A stretch of DNA of 64,000 nucleotides, from assembly GCA_036785705.1 (NCBI GenBank), contig JAWUZG010000001.1, positions 7,192,001 through 7,256,000 on the forward strand, given 5' to 3'. The stretch is from Acanthornis magna. Lineage: Eukaryota > Chordata > Aves > Passeriformes > Acanthizidae. Below, one piece after another: positions 33,901 to 45,898 of this stretch (positions within the stretch are counted from its first letter, which is position 1; each line of letters begins with the position of its first letter). The position numbers were made by a program, and so were the translations under genes. The notes beneath the pieces were generated by a model that was given only the letters and a program-made list of their open reading frames with translations, had not been told where the DNA came from and made no database searches.

Positions 33901-36900
33901 ACTTCCACTCCGTACTTCAGAGCCTTGATCCCATTTCTAATTACAATCAGCCTAAGGGGAGAAACAAGAGAAGCTGTGTTAAAAATGGGCCCAAACCCAG
34001 CCATGTGAATATGCATGACCAGGCTGCACAAGTGCAACCTACGCAATGCAGGTGACTGACCCAAAAGTTTGTAATACACTCTCTGGCTTTAAAATTTATG
34101 GGTCACGCTCCCAGTTCATACTCAAAACTCATCTGGGATAAAATGTATCTCTCTGAGAATCTGCTGGCATTTTTACATAGCTGATTACTGCTTTTCTTAT
34201 TTTCTCATGTTTTGCATAGGAGTGTAATTTCTCTCCCATTTCACACTCAGTGCTGAGACAATGCATTCCCTGCTCACAGGGCTTGACTACTTTAGTCTAC
34301 GCTCAGGGCTTCCTCCTTTATCTTTGTGCTGGGAATATGTCCAGCAGCTGTGAACTGCACTCGCAGGACTCTCCTTAGCAGCACTGTTTGGGCCTGAGGC
34401 TGAAGCGAGTCTGCCTAAAAGACAACAAGAGCTGAGAGATGATATTAAACCATTATGGCACAGACTAAGTCCATTCACCTCCCCCAGGTACTATGAGCAG
34501 AAAAGGTTAAGCAGGCAGCCCAGCTAAGTCACTTCAGATGTGCATGGTGGGAATAAATACTTGTGGTGTGATACCCACACTGAAGTGTTGTTGGCTTTGA
34601 GCAAACTGCAGTGTGAGTTTATGGGAGCTGTGAGCTGCTCTGAGCCTGGTGCAGGCTGAGACACTGCAGGAGCAGAGCAGCCACATCCCTGAGCAGGTCC
34701 AGGCTCACAAGCAAGTTTTTCTTGTCGCAAATTCCTGGCTTGGGTTGCCACAAGGAAAGCAGCATCTGAGCAACTTAGCTTCTGGAGGCAGCACTCCTGG
34801 AAGGAAAATGCAACTCACAAAATTGTGGCATCTCATTTGCTCCAAATACTTCAGTCTTGATACAAAAGCCAAAGAGCCATTAATAGGTGAAATCCACACT
34901 AACAGTTTCTGCCTTAATCCTCCAGCAATGTCAGCATGGTACTGGTATCAAGAGAGGATACCAAGACAGGAGGAGTCAGTCATTAAAAGTGGAAACATCC
35001 CTCATCCAAAAGAGTGCCCTGATGACTCCCAGAACTCGGTGTCTATGCCAGAGGGTATAAAAGGAAAGATGGATAGGGAAAGAAAAATATGGCACGACAG
35101 TTTATCTGACAATGATCCAGCTAGACAGGAAGACAGCCCCTCTTGGTATAAATCTTTACAACTCTGTTGAAGTCTATGCTTCACTGCACCAGCACTCATG
35201 ACTCTTACTCATGATTTTGATTTTGAAATAACAGCTCAGCAGTCCTTTGGCTTTCTCATTTCAGATTATCAGGCTGCAAAGGCATTGAAATTTCCCATAA
35301 GCTCTTGGAAAAAAAAACAAAACAGATTTTAACACTAGGCCGTTGGTTTTCTATGTGTGCAGTTTTTTGACTGAGGAGAAGAAAGCTAAAAGGATAATTT
35401 GATTGCTTTACTGCATATTTTGAATTTAAATTGACTGTGGGCTTTTAAAATGCAAATTCAATAAACCAGTGCTTAGATACACACACTTTAGTTTGCAGCT
35501 GCTTCTAATGTTAACCATTTATATTGTAAATAGAATGAAGATGAGAAAGGAAAATTGGGTGATGTTCAGCCATGACATAGGGACAGAATTTTGGCTTCTG
35601 CTATCTTGGAAAAACATCTTTAGTTAAAAAAATTCAGGTATTCTACATCTTTGGCAAAATTGAGGTGCATAATAGAAACTTAGCCAGAGTTTTCTTGAAG
35701 CTAGAAAGGCTGAGCATTTGGTTTGATTTGAGCTCTGAGTAAAGCTTAGCTCTGAAGCTTGCTTCTCTGCCAGGAACCATGCAGGTTTCTATTGAATTCC
35801 TTAGTTTGGGGTTTTGTTTTTTTTAAGAAAAGCATTTGTTCTAGAGTCTTCTAAAATTTAACACCCATTGGAATAAATGCTTTTTCATGTTTATTCTTTA
35901 AATTAATTACCTAATTAAATAGTAAGTAAAGGAAAACCTTAAGAATCCTGAATATTTGGTCATTAGGACTCCCCATGTAGCTGCAGTGCCCACGTCTGGA
36001 AGTTGCCTGCAGCTCCTTTTTCACTCAAAGGCTCATATTCCACAGTCACATCCACAGTCCAAAGCTGATCTGAGCAGACTAAAGCACTACACAGTGTCAG
36101 GCTGTCACAGAAGAAGTCCTGGGAGATGTTTTGCAGAGCCTTCCCGCCAGCAGCCTGACAACACCTATGTCAGAACAATTCTACACAGCAAGAGGCACAG
36201 TTTGTGTGAAGTGCTTGGGAATTCACCTCCCTTTTTTTCTTGCTATCAGCTGCTATCACAGTCTATTCCTTCATGTATGAAAAAAAGAAAACGAAGATGT
36301 TCCAGGTAATAACACTTCTGCTCTGCAAAATCAGTCATAAAGGGGTATTCAGGAACATCACAGGCCGTGTAATGTAATGCTTTAATTGGATGCCACGTTC
36401 TCAATGGCCTGCAGTCCAAAGATGTCAACTTAACCTACAGCTTTTGAAACATGGAAAGAAAGGGACAGAAAATAGCAAGAAAAATAGCAGCTTTATGAGG
36501 CAGAATGAGATTGTGGTTTTAGCAGGGAATTGTGGAGCCAGAGAGAGTTAAGGGTGATGGAGATTACAGGTGCTTTGTAGGTACTGAGTCTTTTTTTCTC
36601 CTTGAAGGGACTTGTTATTTAAAGGCTCACATTTTAACACTGCAGAGATTTCTGAATGCCTGAAAAATATTTGAACCATGGTTGAACACTGATGCCATTA
36701 CAAATATAACACTTATTGTCCAAGGAAAGTGCAAGGAAATGGCTTCTGAGAAAGGCAAAGCTTTCTACAGAGGACTGAGGCACTGAGAATGTAGAGGTCT
36801 CTTTCTATAAAAGGAAAAGACATGCCATGGAAAAGGTCCCAATGTCATATAGCTGATTTGATTGCTTTCTAAGATATCTAATTCTGCCTTTTCACTGCTC

Positions 36901-38860
36901 CATCAGGGTTCTGGATGTCATTCAAATAATTTCTTGTCTACAAAGAAGTTGTAATAGCATCCATATTATTTCTTTTCTTGGCTTTTTTTTTTTCCTGTTT
37001 GTTTTCCCTTTTCTTTGCCTCTCCCATTTCTCATCTTTAAAATGGGAATTGGTTTGGGGTTTTTTTTCTTTATTTCAAAGAAGAGCAAAAGAAAAGCTGA
37101 TCAGCTTTGTAACATAAAAGCAGGAGGTGGGACCCCTTTTCCCTAATTTTGTCTGTATTTTAGATGTCTGTTGTTGAGCTCCACATTTGGCTTAATGCCT
37201 AGATTAAAGTGGAGGGTGTAAACACTCTTTACCTTATGTTTAATGACTCCTTTTAGGATGGGAGGACACTCAGCCCAAAAATGCCTCCTTCAGTCTTCTA
37301 AGTATCAGAAGCAGCTGTACACTTCCATAGCAGAACAGGCTGCACCTTGTGCACACACTAATCCTGAGCACTATGCCTGGCTCAGCCACAGCTATCCTGT
37401 AGGACCTTTGGCAAAACATCTCATAATTTCATGTCCTTTGCCCATGAATAAACCTTCCACTGATCACACAATAGTAATGCTGCCCTCTGCCTGGCGCCCT
37501 GTGAGACTGGAGATTGGCCAGGGCAGATGATCATCTTCTATCAAGAGGAATCACAACCCTATTTGGAGCTATGAAGTGTTACACAGATAGAAGTAATTTG
37601 TAATGCTGTGCTATTTATTCATTAATATTCTTTAAAACACCTTGAAGAGGTGAAGTGCTGAGAATGATGCAAAAGTTAAAAAAATGAGAAAAAACAAAGC
37701 TATGAGTTGTACAGAAGACAATGAGAGAGCCCTTTCGGGGAAGTATAGATCAGGTCTTGTGCAGTTCTGTAATCAAAAAATTGTAAAGTTTAGTCCAGCT
37801 TTATGGTAAATAGCTTTAGGTCTACCTAGTGTCTGACTCCTAGGAATCTTTATCCTTCCTCAGTGGAAAAGACTGGGTATTTAAAAATATGAATTATTGA
37901 ATTCTGTAAAGGTAGTCCAGGCAGGGAAGCTAAAACTGATTAAAACAGAAGAGTGCAGCCCTCTGTGGTTCTGACATTTCCCAAGGTTTGGAATTTATTA
38001 AGATAACAAGGCAAATCCTTCTGTTTTGCAGAAAGGAACAAATCTTCTCCCAACCAACAATAAATTAATTTTCCTAAATTTTGTGGATGGACATACAATT
38101 TCTCTTTTCCTCCTTCAAAATCCAACATTCTAAAATCGTTTAGTTTTTCAAAGATTTATTTATTTTTGGATGTGCATGAAGCACTGTCTTGCCAGGACCT
38201 GAATAATTTAGAACAGGACAAAAACACATGTGGGATTTCTCCTTTAATCAATGTCAGTTCCATATACCCTGCAAAGGGATTTTCCAAAGGTTAATATATA
38301 TTATGTATTGTCATTATTAATTTCTTCTCCACATAAATAAGATAAAATTTCTACTGAAGTAAGGTCCTGATGGCACTTCAAGCTTATATCTCTTTAGTTC
38401 TTTTTTACCTTTAAGACTTCCTAGCACCTTTAGTAAGGGACTGTAAAGACCAAAGTTTCCAAAAGCAACCAAAAACTTCCAAACAAAACAAAACAACACT
38501 GAACTTTTCTCTTAATGTTTTTTATCGATTTTTTCATAAAGAATTCCACTAATGGAGTTGTTGGTACATACCTCATAGGTTACAGAGCCCTGTGTTCTGT
38601 GTGAGGGAGACCTTGTGGATGCAGGGTTTAGGGAAGTTCACACTAGGTCATGGACCAAGGACAAAAATCAGGCAAAAAATGCCACATGCCACTTCTTTAG
38701 TACCTTTCACAACCAGTTTTATTCTAAAGTGGGTTGCCTTATGTATAAAGCCTGAACTTGCAATGTATTTTAAACTGCCTTCTGCCTATTCATTTGGTGG
38801 TGTAAGTGTGGTCTCTGTGCTAGTGATGCCTGAAACAGAGGCCAAAAGAAATTAGGAGTA
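30906..38860. other. Intergenic, nothing firmly recognised
   Basis: Mostly AT-rich. A moderately GC-richer block (33400-35170) contains the longest open frame in the window, 34634-35170 (+), which has no recognisable domain and starts only with GTG. There are T-rich low-complexity spots at 31462-31491 and near 36980-37070. A hairpin with arms GTTCAGGC/GCCTGAAC lies at 33599-33618. I see no exon of a known gene. Confidence 0.6.
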
Positions 38861-38865
38861 TAAAA
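38861..38865. repeat. Target-site duplication, left copy
   Basis: TAAAA directly before the LTR terminus TGTGG. It is identical to the right copy. Confidence 0.75.
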
Positions 38866-39186
38866 TGTGGACAAATTTATTCAGGGCCTTCAAGGTACAT
38901 TTGGGCAAGCAAAAGTCCCCCTCAGGGACTACACCCAAAATGCACACTGGGTCACGAGCCCTTCATCTCTTTTAAGTTCTGTTCCATTAGCACATTGGCC
39001 CTTAATTCCCCAATCACACCCTTAGGTGATGATGTTCACCACCCCAGGCCTGCTCCCCCCATCTCACAGTTGGTTACATATTTTTCGGGCCCTAAGGCAA
39101 CGAATATGTCCTTGAATCTGTATTCAGAGAGCTTTGTTTGGCCAAAGGTGCTGGGAACAGAGGATTTTAGCACTTCGTAAGAAGCA
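38866..39186 (-). mobile_element. Solo LTR of an endogenous retrovirus, 321 bp, with 5-bp target duplication
   Basis: The element starts TGTGG and ends AAGCA (TG...CA termini), and is flanked on both sides by the direct repeat TAAAA (38861-38865 and 39187-39191). The minus strand shows AATAAA 12 nt before its TGTCCACA end and a TATA-like TTAAAAG about 150 nt upstream, so the LTR most likely runs on the minus strand. No internal retroviral genes are present, as expected for a solo LTR formed by LTR-LTR recombination. A 5-bp duplication fits several avian ERV groups such as ERVL-like ones. I do not assign a family. Confidence 0.8.
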
Positions 39187-39191
39187 TAAAA
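39187..39191. repeat. Target-site duplication, right copy
   Basis: TAAAA directly after the LTR terminus AAGCA. Because the motif is AT-rich, chance identity is possible but unlikely together with the TG...CA ends. Confidence 0.75.
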
Positions 39192-41069
39192 CTGCAGCAA
39201 ATTACAGATATAGGAAGAGAAAAAAACAGAAATCCTTGAAGGCATCACTAGTCAGGTGTTAGTCTGTTGAGGCATTGAACACAGTAAATATGTAGTGCAA
39301 GGTGTTCAGGACACTTTGGAACTAAGCTGTGTCCTCAGCTACCTCAAGAGTTTCAGCTCCTCCAGAATTAATCAGAGTGAATAATCTTCAGTGGGTGGTG
39401 GGTTTGGATTTAGGGTTTGAACTGAGATACCCAGTACCAACAAGCTGATGCTCCTAGCAGATCATGATATTCTGTAACCTGTTGCTATCCTCAAGCTATC
39501 AAACCTATCGATATCTACTGCAGTTTAGGAATCTCTGCTTCTTCACTTTTCTTCCAAAAGTGGAACTGACACAAAGAGAATTGTCTCTGGGACAAGAAAA
39601 TCTCTGAAAGCCTGTGCTAACACATTTTAGCCAGATGTACAAAGATTTTCCTATTCCTTCCCTATTGATTTATCTGGTTTCAGTTTTTCAGTCTTTTTGC
39701 TTTGTTTGCTTTCAATAGGAATCACAATACCCACCCACCAAAATAAAAATTAAAAAAGAATTGTAAAACATAGGTCCATGAACATATCATCTTGAAGAAG
39801 ATATTTTCAAAGAAAGACATTTTTAGTGAAATATTTGTAGTATCTCTCTTAGTTATATTTAGAGCATTTATTCTAGATACGTAATTGCTTTTAGAATAAT
39901 GTCTTTTCTCAACAAACATTTGGTTCATTTCTCTGATAGTCCCTTGTGAAGTCACTGAAGAAAGAAGAAAGGAGGACATCAAAGCTCCCAAAACCAACAG
40001 ATTCATCATCTTCCAGGATAAAATTTTTGTAAGAGCCAAGTCTACTGTGGAAAAGCAATATCTCAGCAGGAGGTTGGAAATTGACTCACTGTTTTGTTCC
40101 CATCCATACAAATCCTCAGAACTGGTATAATGACTCTAAGGCAAATGAACTCAGGAGGCAGTTTTGTCATCTGCAGCATCAAATCTAAGAACAGATAATC
40201 TACCAAAGAAGGGTCCAAGGCACATAATAGAAGAGAGCATTGAGCAACTAGATTTTGAAAGACTGACAGTTGGTAGAGAGGTGTCAGTGTCACCTTAACA
40301 TAAAATTATGGCAATAGATTTTCAGAATCACTTGATTTTGAGATGGCAGGCATAGGGTGAGGCCAATTTGGATCCATTCAGATTTTGGCACTGATGAGTG
40401 CTGAATGTTTTTACATCAGTTTTGGACCTTGTCCCTCACTTTAATCCATATTTTGCCTTGCAAGTCTACAAGGTGAGGCTGATATATTTCAGAAAGATTT
40501 TGTGAACCTGATCCAGAGCCCTTGATCAAATTGATCCCAGATCCGTCTGCTGTGGCAATTGAGCTTTCTACGCCAACTAAATACTCCATTAAAATATTTG
40601 GAAAAGGACAATTCACCTAAAACAGTGATAGCAAAGTAGCGTTGCTTCAGATCTCTAAGACAAAGCTTTTGGTTAGAGAATGATATTTCTAGACTGGAAC
40701 ACTTCATTTCAGGTTTGAAGTTTTGGAGTTTTGTTGGGTTATTTTTTAATTATTTTTTTAACGCACTCATCAGATTTCAAAGAACTAAAATACGTAAGGT
40801 AAAAAGAAAAATCATTAAGATTTCATATATTGTATCTCAGCATATCCAGTCATACTTCTCACCATGTTGGTTAAAAAGAATTAACCAAAAAATAATTTTG
40901 GTCTCTGCCTTTTTTTTTTTTCTGTCACTCATTTCTGTAAGTCAACACATCTCAGAGCTGGAAATTTACAGTTGTTTAACCATAAGTAATTGTATTTACA
41001 GCCAAAGTACAGTTATCACATTACTCAGGTCAAAAGCCAATTTATTTATAATACAAAACATTTGAAAAC

Positions 41070-41145
41070 TGACGTCTGTTCTCGAAATACACAGAACTTC
41101 TGAATTGACGTCAGTGATGTAACCACACAGAAGAACGCTTCCGGT
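41070..41145. promoter_or_regulatory. Candidate regulatory element: two CRE-like sites and an ETS-like site in a CpG cluster
   Basis: TGACGTC at 41070-41076, the full palindromic CRE TGACGTCA at 41106-41113 followed by TGATGTAA, and CTTCCGGT (ETS core GGAA on the minus strand) at 41138-41145. Five CpGs fall in about 75 bp, in surroundings that are almost CpG-free. These motifs bind CREB/ATF and ETS factors in known promoters and enhancers. A role here is inferred. Confidence 0.45.
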
Positions 41146-41201
41146 AAATTTCCTTAGTGTTTTTATCTGAATGATAACTCAGCTCAGTGTAGTGTAATCT
41201 G

Positions 41202-41237
41202 CTTTTTTTTTTTTGTTTGTTTGTTTGTTTTTTTGTT
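41202..41237 (+). repeat. Poly(T)/(TTTG)n tract
   Basis: A run of 12 T followed by GTTTGTTTGTTTG and more T. Simple repeat. Confidence 0.9.
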
Positions 41238-44200
41238 CATGCTACAAAATGGTGTGAAAGGGCAAATTAAAAAAATTACCTATAATTATCATGTGAACCA
41301 AATTCAAGCTTGGCAAGCATAGTTATCTTTATATCATGAGGGTTTTTTTTATGGACCAGATACAGGTATGATAGGCACTTCTGGGAAATTGCCCCTTTCT
41401 GTAGAAGATGGAACTTGGAAATCTGGGATCACTTGTGCACTGGAGAGAGAACAAGCAGAGGTATGCTTTCAAACTTTCATTTATTTTTCAAAAAGTAAAC
41501 TGGCAGCAGTAGCAATAGATTTCTCTAAGCAGATAACATTTTCTGAAAAGATTTCTGGCATTGACTTAAATGCACAGTTTTCAGCCTTTATCATAGTATG
41601 GAACATGTATGGAGAGAATAGCGTATAACAGCTACTGATATTATCGTTAAAATGCAGATTCTTTCTCTTGATACCATATTTGCAAAACATCCCTCCAGGA
41701 TTTCTGACTTGAAAAGGAATAATTAGGAAATAGGGTTCCTTTTTCTTAGCAACTTACAGGATTTCAGCCTATAAGAAGGCCATAAGGAAGCAAGTTTTCT
41801 GGGACTATCAGTTCAATGTCTACATATAAAGGGTGTTTCACCTAACTATACAATAATGACCAAAACCATTGAAAATGGAAAAATCAAGTCTAATTTTAAA
41901 ATACCTATATGTGGCAAATTCTTGAGGCAATTTGGATTCCTGAATATATTTATAACCTGAATAGTCTACCTCTGATGTGAGTAATTCAAAAGTCAGTTAT
42001 CTCCTGAATCCCTGAGACTTTTATTTTGTCTTCTCTAGTTAATGATTGCACCAGTGGCTAACCCAGTCTCTTTATCTTAATCCTATTGTTTAAGAATGGG
42101 AAATACCATTAGTTCATCTAGTCTATTTGGTGACCTACTCTTGGTCATTAGTAAGAGTGGTTAATATATTTCAGACCTCATAGCAGGATTCTTTTGTTGC
42201 TTCATAAGCAGTAGAAGGATTCACATTCTTCCCCAGGAAAGGTATGATACCATTTTACATGGAATATGAAGGCCCCAATCAGCCAAGAGGCATATGCAGG
42301 GGAGTTATTCCACCCCCAGCATGGCCTGTTCTAGTCTTTCATACACAGAGGAGTTATTCCTGATTTACAGATGTGCGTGTTTGGTCAGCCCAGCCGGATG
42401 ACACTCTGCATCCCCAGATACACAGCTACTTCCAAAAGAGCTGGGGAACAGCTAAATTCTATCTGCCTTTCTTTCACAAGGGCTGCCTCCTTCTCTTTTC
42501 TAATGCACTCCAAATTTTCACAAAACTTCCAGAAATGTAACTATTAGAGTGCCACTTTTTACCCTTTGTCAAGTTTGATATTAGGATGGTGTTCAGTAAT
42601 TACCAGACAGATCATTTAATAGATTACCTGGTTTCAAAAGTATCCTTGCTTAAGGTAAGCAGAATTACTAAATAAATCATCTTATGGGAGTGATAATGCT
42701 AAGTGTAATAAATCCATTACTTCAAGCGTTTTCTAAATTTCATACAAAATGTGCCATATAATACTGAATTTCTCCAGCTCTCCCTCTTGAATACCCACAC
42801 AGAGTATAAAGTATTTCACTGTGGAGGGTCATAAGTGTGACTTGAGTGATTATGACTCAAGTGAAATGAGTGTTTTCAAGAATCAAGTTTGCTTGCTCCC
42901 TTTAGGAATACAAAACTAGATGTCGCAATGGCCCCAAACAATGACACAGAGCTTGCTTAATCTGCAGAATTGCTAGTAATGTAGGTGATGCCTGAAAGAG
43001 GGCTTTGCTTTTTATTCCACGAGTATACTATGCCTTTAGAGGGAAGAACAAATTGGATTTTGATTAAAACAATAGAAATAGGTTTTTTTAAAAGCTTCTC
43101 TCATACTCTCTTTTTTTCTGGAAAACAACTTAAGCTTTCAGCTGCCATAGTCACTGTGTTTCCAACCAAGGATTGAAACCCCTAAAATTGGTGGTTGGGA
43201 TCCAATATTTTTTTCTAATTTGTCTAAAATTTCTCTTATTATGTCTAAATAGATGTTCTTATTTAAGCATATCATGAGAGTAGAGACATGCTGTAAAGAG
43301 GTGGACAGAACAGAATAGGTGAATATGAAATAGGCTAGGCATGAAAAGTAAGTTTTCAACTGCGAGCACAGTGAGATTTTATGATAACTTTAATGAGAAT
43401 GTGGTGACATGCAATGTGCCTATTTTTAATATGTTGATGGATAGAACTGTATGATATTTTTGCCTGTAATAAAAGAGACCAAGAAAGTGCCCTGCAACTC
43501 TGTGCCACATCATTTGGACATCCCACTCTTATTAATTTTAATGGAAATTATGTGCCAAATTACTAAGCTAATTTTGAAAACATGTTTTGCTGTTTCAAAA
43601 TTTTACAGGACCTTCAGAGAATGTGTGTTGTGTTGTCAAATAAATCTCCCTGTGAGCTAGATATCAATCAAAAGCATGACATTTTGAACCAACATTTTTG
43701 AAACCAGATGGTTAGAAGAGAGCCTGAGATTCATATTTAGGAACTCACTGAGTTTTCAGAAGTGCAAGCTTTAGAAATGGAGACTTCAGTAACAATGGAA
43801 AAGCTGATAGGCAGACTTTGAAAACAAAAGCATTCAGAAGTACCTGTGTCTGAACTCTGAAAAGCGAGATACTTAGTATCATAAGGATAATTCCTTCAAT
43901 TATGTGTTACATTATAGTTTTCATGGCTTTTCACTCAAAATCCTCTTTTCCACTGCATTGATGGGATTGTTTGTCTTTGTTACATTTATTTCATTAAGTG
44001 AAAGAATCATTCATGAAGCTGTATGCTCCTTGTGCAGATTAAAGTGGCAAATTAGGCAGCTTATTTTTACAATTGAATCACTCATTTTTATTTTTCTTAA
44101 ATTTTTAAAATTTTTTTTGGCTGGCATGGCATGGACAGCCTATCTCCATCTGTTCCCCATTTCAAGAAGACATCATTAACCCCACTATTCTGGTAAAATG

Positions 44201-45871
44201 AATGAAATAAACCACGGCAAAGAAGAAGGTCCTTTCAAATTCTTTTAAAAATCCCCTAAGTCTGCGGAACAGACATGCTTTTTTGAACAAGTTTCAGAAC
44301 AGTAACATGATTTACTGTATTTTCAACTCAAACTGCATCTACATTAAATCACCACTATTTGTGATGTCAAGGTGAATGTGGAGATGGAAAGAAAAGCAGA
44401 ACATATAAATATTGTAGGGATTTATAGATAAGGGATTTAAGCATGTGCAGTGGCAAATCACCTCTAGAAATTTTGTTTGGTAGTTTCCAGCTTTTGGAGT
44501 CTTCAACAGGTAGACTTTCCATGGCAATTGACGGAGAAAGGTTGCCTTATCCTTCAGCCAATACTGCCCTTCTAGGCAACCTGGACATCATTTTAATAAG
44601 ACCTACCACAAGAATGTGTCTGTATTCTTCTACAAGCAATTATTTTATTAAATTTCAGTGGTTACTTGGGTTCTGGTTGAAAATATAGAATGTAACTCAT
44701 CAGTGACTGACAGAATCACTTATGATTCATACGTATATGGCCATTGTGAGTTCATCTTTGGGAATTACTTACAGATGAGAGATTAAAAAAAAATCCTCCT
44801 GCCTGGATAACATATATTTCTGAGATCTGAGTTGGTAGTGCAACTGAATTGTGAAGCAGAAAGGCAGGTTTTTCTAAAGAAAAGAAAACAGGTACATCTA
44901 GCTCCCCCTCTGTCCTCTGATTCAGGAAAGAGTTGTCCTATGACTGCTTAATAGTGGCTTTGGACGCTTCTTCATGGTCAGGTTACATTTTATATCATAA
45001 TTACAAAGTGAATTTGGGGCAAAGTGAAGTTAAACCATGACTGCTCTTCTTTCATTTGATCAGTCATCTGGTTTTCTTAAAAGGTCTTTATTTAGAAAAC
45101 AAGGCCTTGGAGGAAGTGACAGTTATCTATATCTGTAGAATTGCTGCTGGCAAACAGTCAGGCCCACAATGCCATTAAAGGGTTAAAGATCAGATTTTTA
45201 TCAGTAAATGTTGCATGGATATTTCATAGCTATCTACATCAGAAATAACTTCTTCACGCCTCTTTTGTAAACAGAGGGAAAAGACACATTTCTTCAATCC
45301 ATTTTAGATATTCAATTTAGGATGAACTTAATAGAGACATGACTGCTTCTTTGCACTGACTGCGACAGGGTCCTTGCTAACTCGTTTAGAAGGAGTCACT
45401 AACATTTAGTCAAATCAATCACACCTAGATTTCTTGACACATTGTATATTTCCTTGGTGCTAAATCTGCCTCTGTAATTTATGTACTCCGTGAACAAAAG
45501 AACAACCAAAAAAGTGGAGACTTGTAAAACAATTGCACTTGAAACAGTCTAGATACCAGAAAATTCTTCTTTTTTCAGGGATGTTTACACTTCATGCTTG
45601 AAAAGCAATATTTGTTAACATTGTTGTTGGATCTGTTAGACATAGAGATTAAAAACACATTGCAATTTTCTAACCAAAAGAAAAAGAACAGGAACTAAAC
45701 CCCTCAGAGAACAATGGTTGTAGTTTCTGGAGGTGATGTTGAGTCATCAACAGATTTCTGTCCCTGGAAGAATGTTTAGGAAGTGAAAGTACAGTCTTGG
45801 GTATTGCAACCAGCCAGAATAACAACCAGACAAGATCAAGTGATATTATCTGACTATGTCTGTGTCTTCTC

Positions 45872-45898
45872 AAAAAAAAAAAAAAAAAAAAAAAAAAA
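45872..45898 (+). repeat. Poly(A) tract, 27 nt
   Basis: Uninterrupted A27. No AATAAA lies in the 30 nt upstream (TATGTCTGTGTCTTCTC), so it does not look like a retrocopy tail. Confidence 0.95.

Larger units (their letters stand above)
39192..45871. other. Intergenic, with one CpG/CRE motif cluster
   Basis: AT-rich DNA without a recognised gene. Holds the motif cluster at 41070-41145, a T-rich/(TTTG) tract at 41202-41237, and a perfect 8-bp dyad ACTTGAGT/ACTCAAGT at 42840-42862. Confidence 0.65.

Noticed and set aside
39722..40111. 129-codon minus-strand open frame
   Set aside because: Phe/Leu/Ile/Ser-rich translation of AT-rich DNA, no domain and no splice context. Expected by chance in this much sequence.
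45872..45898. Poly(A) tail of a retrocopy
   Set aside because: No poly(A) signal in the upstream 30 nt and no recognisable source, so a simple homopolymer is the better reading.
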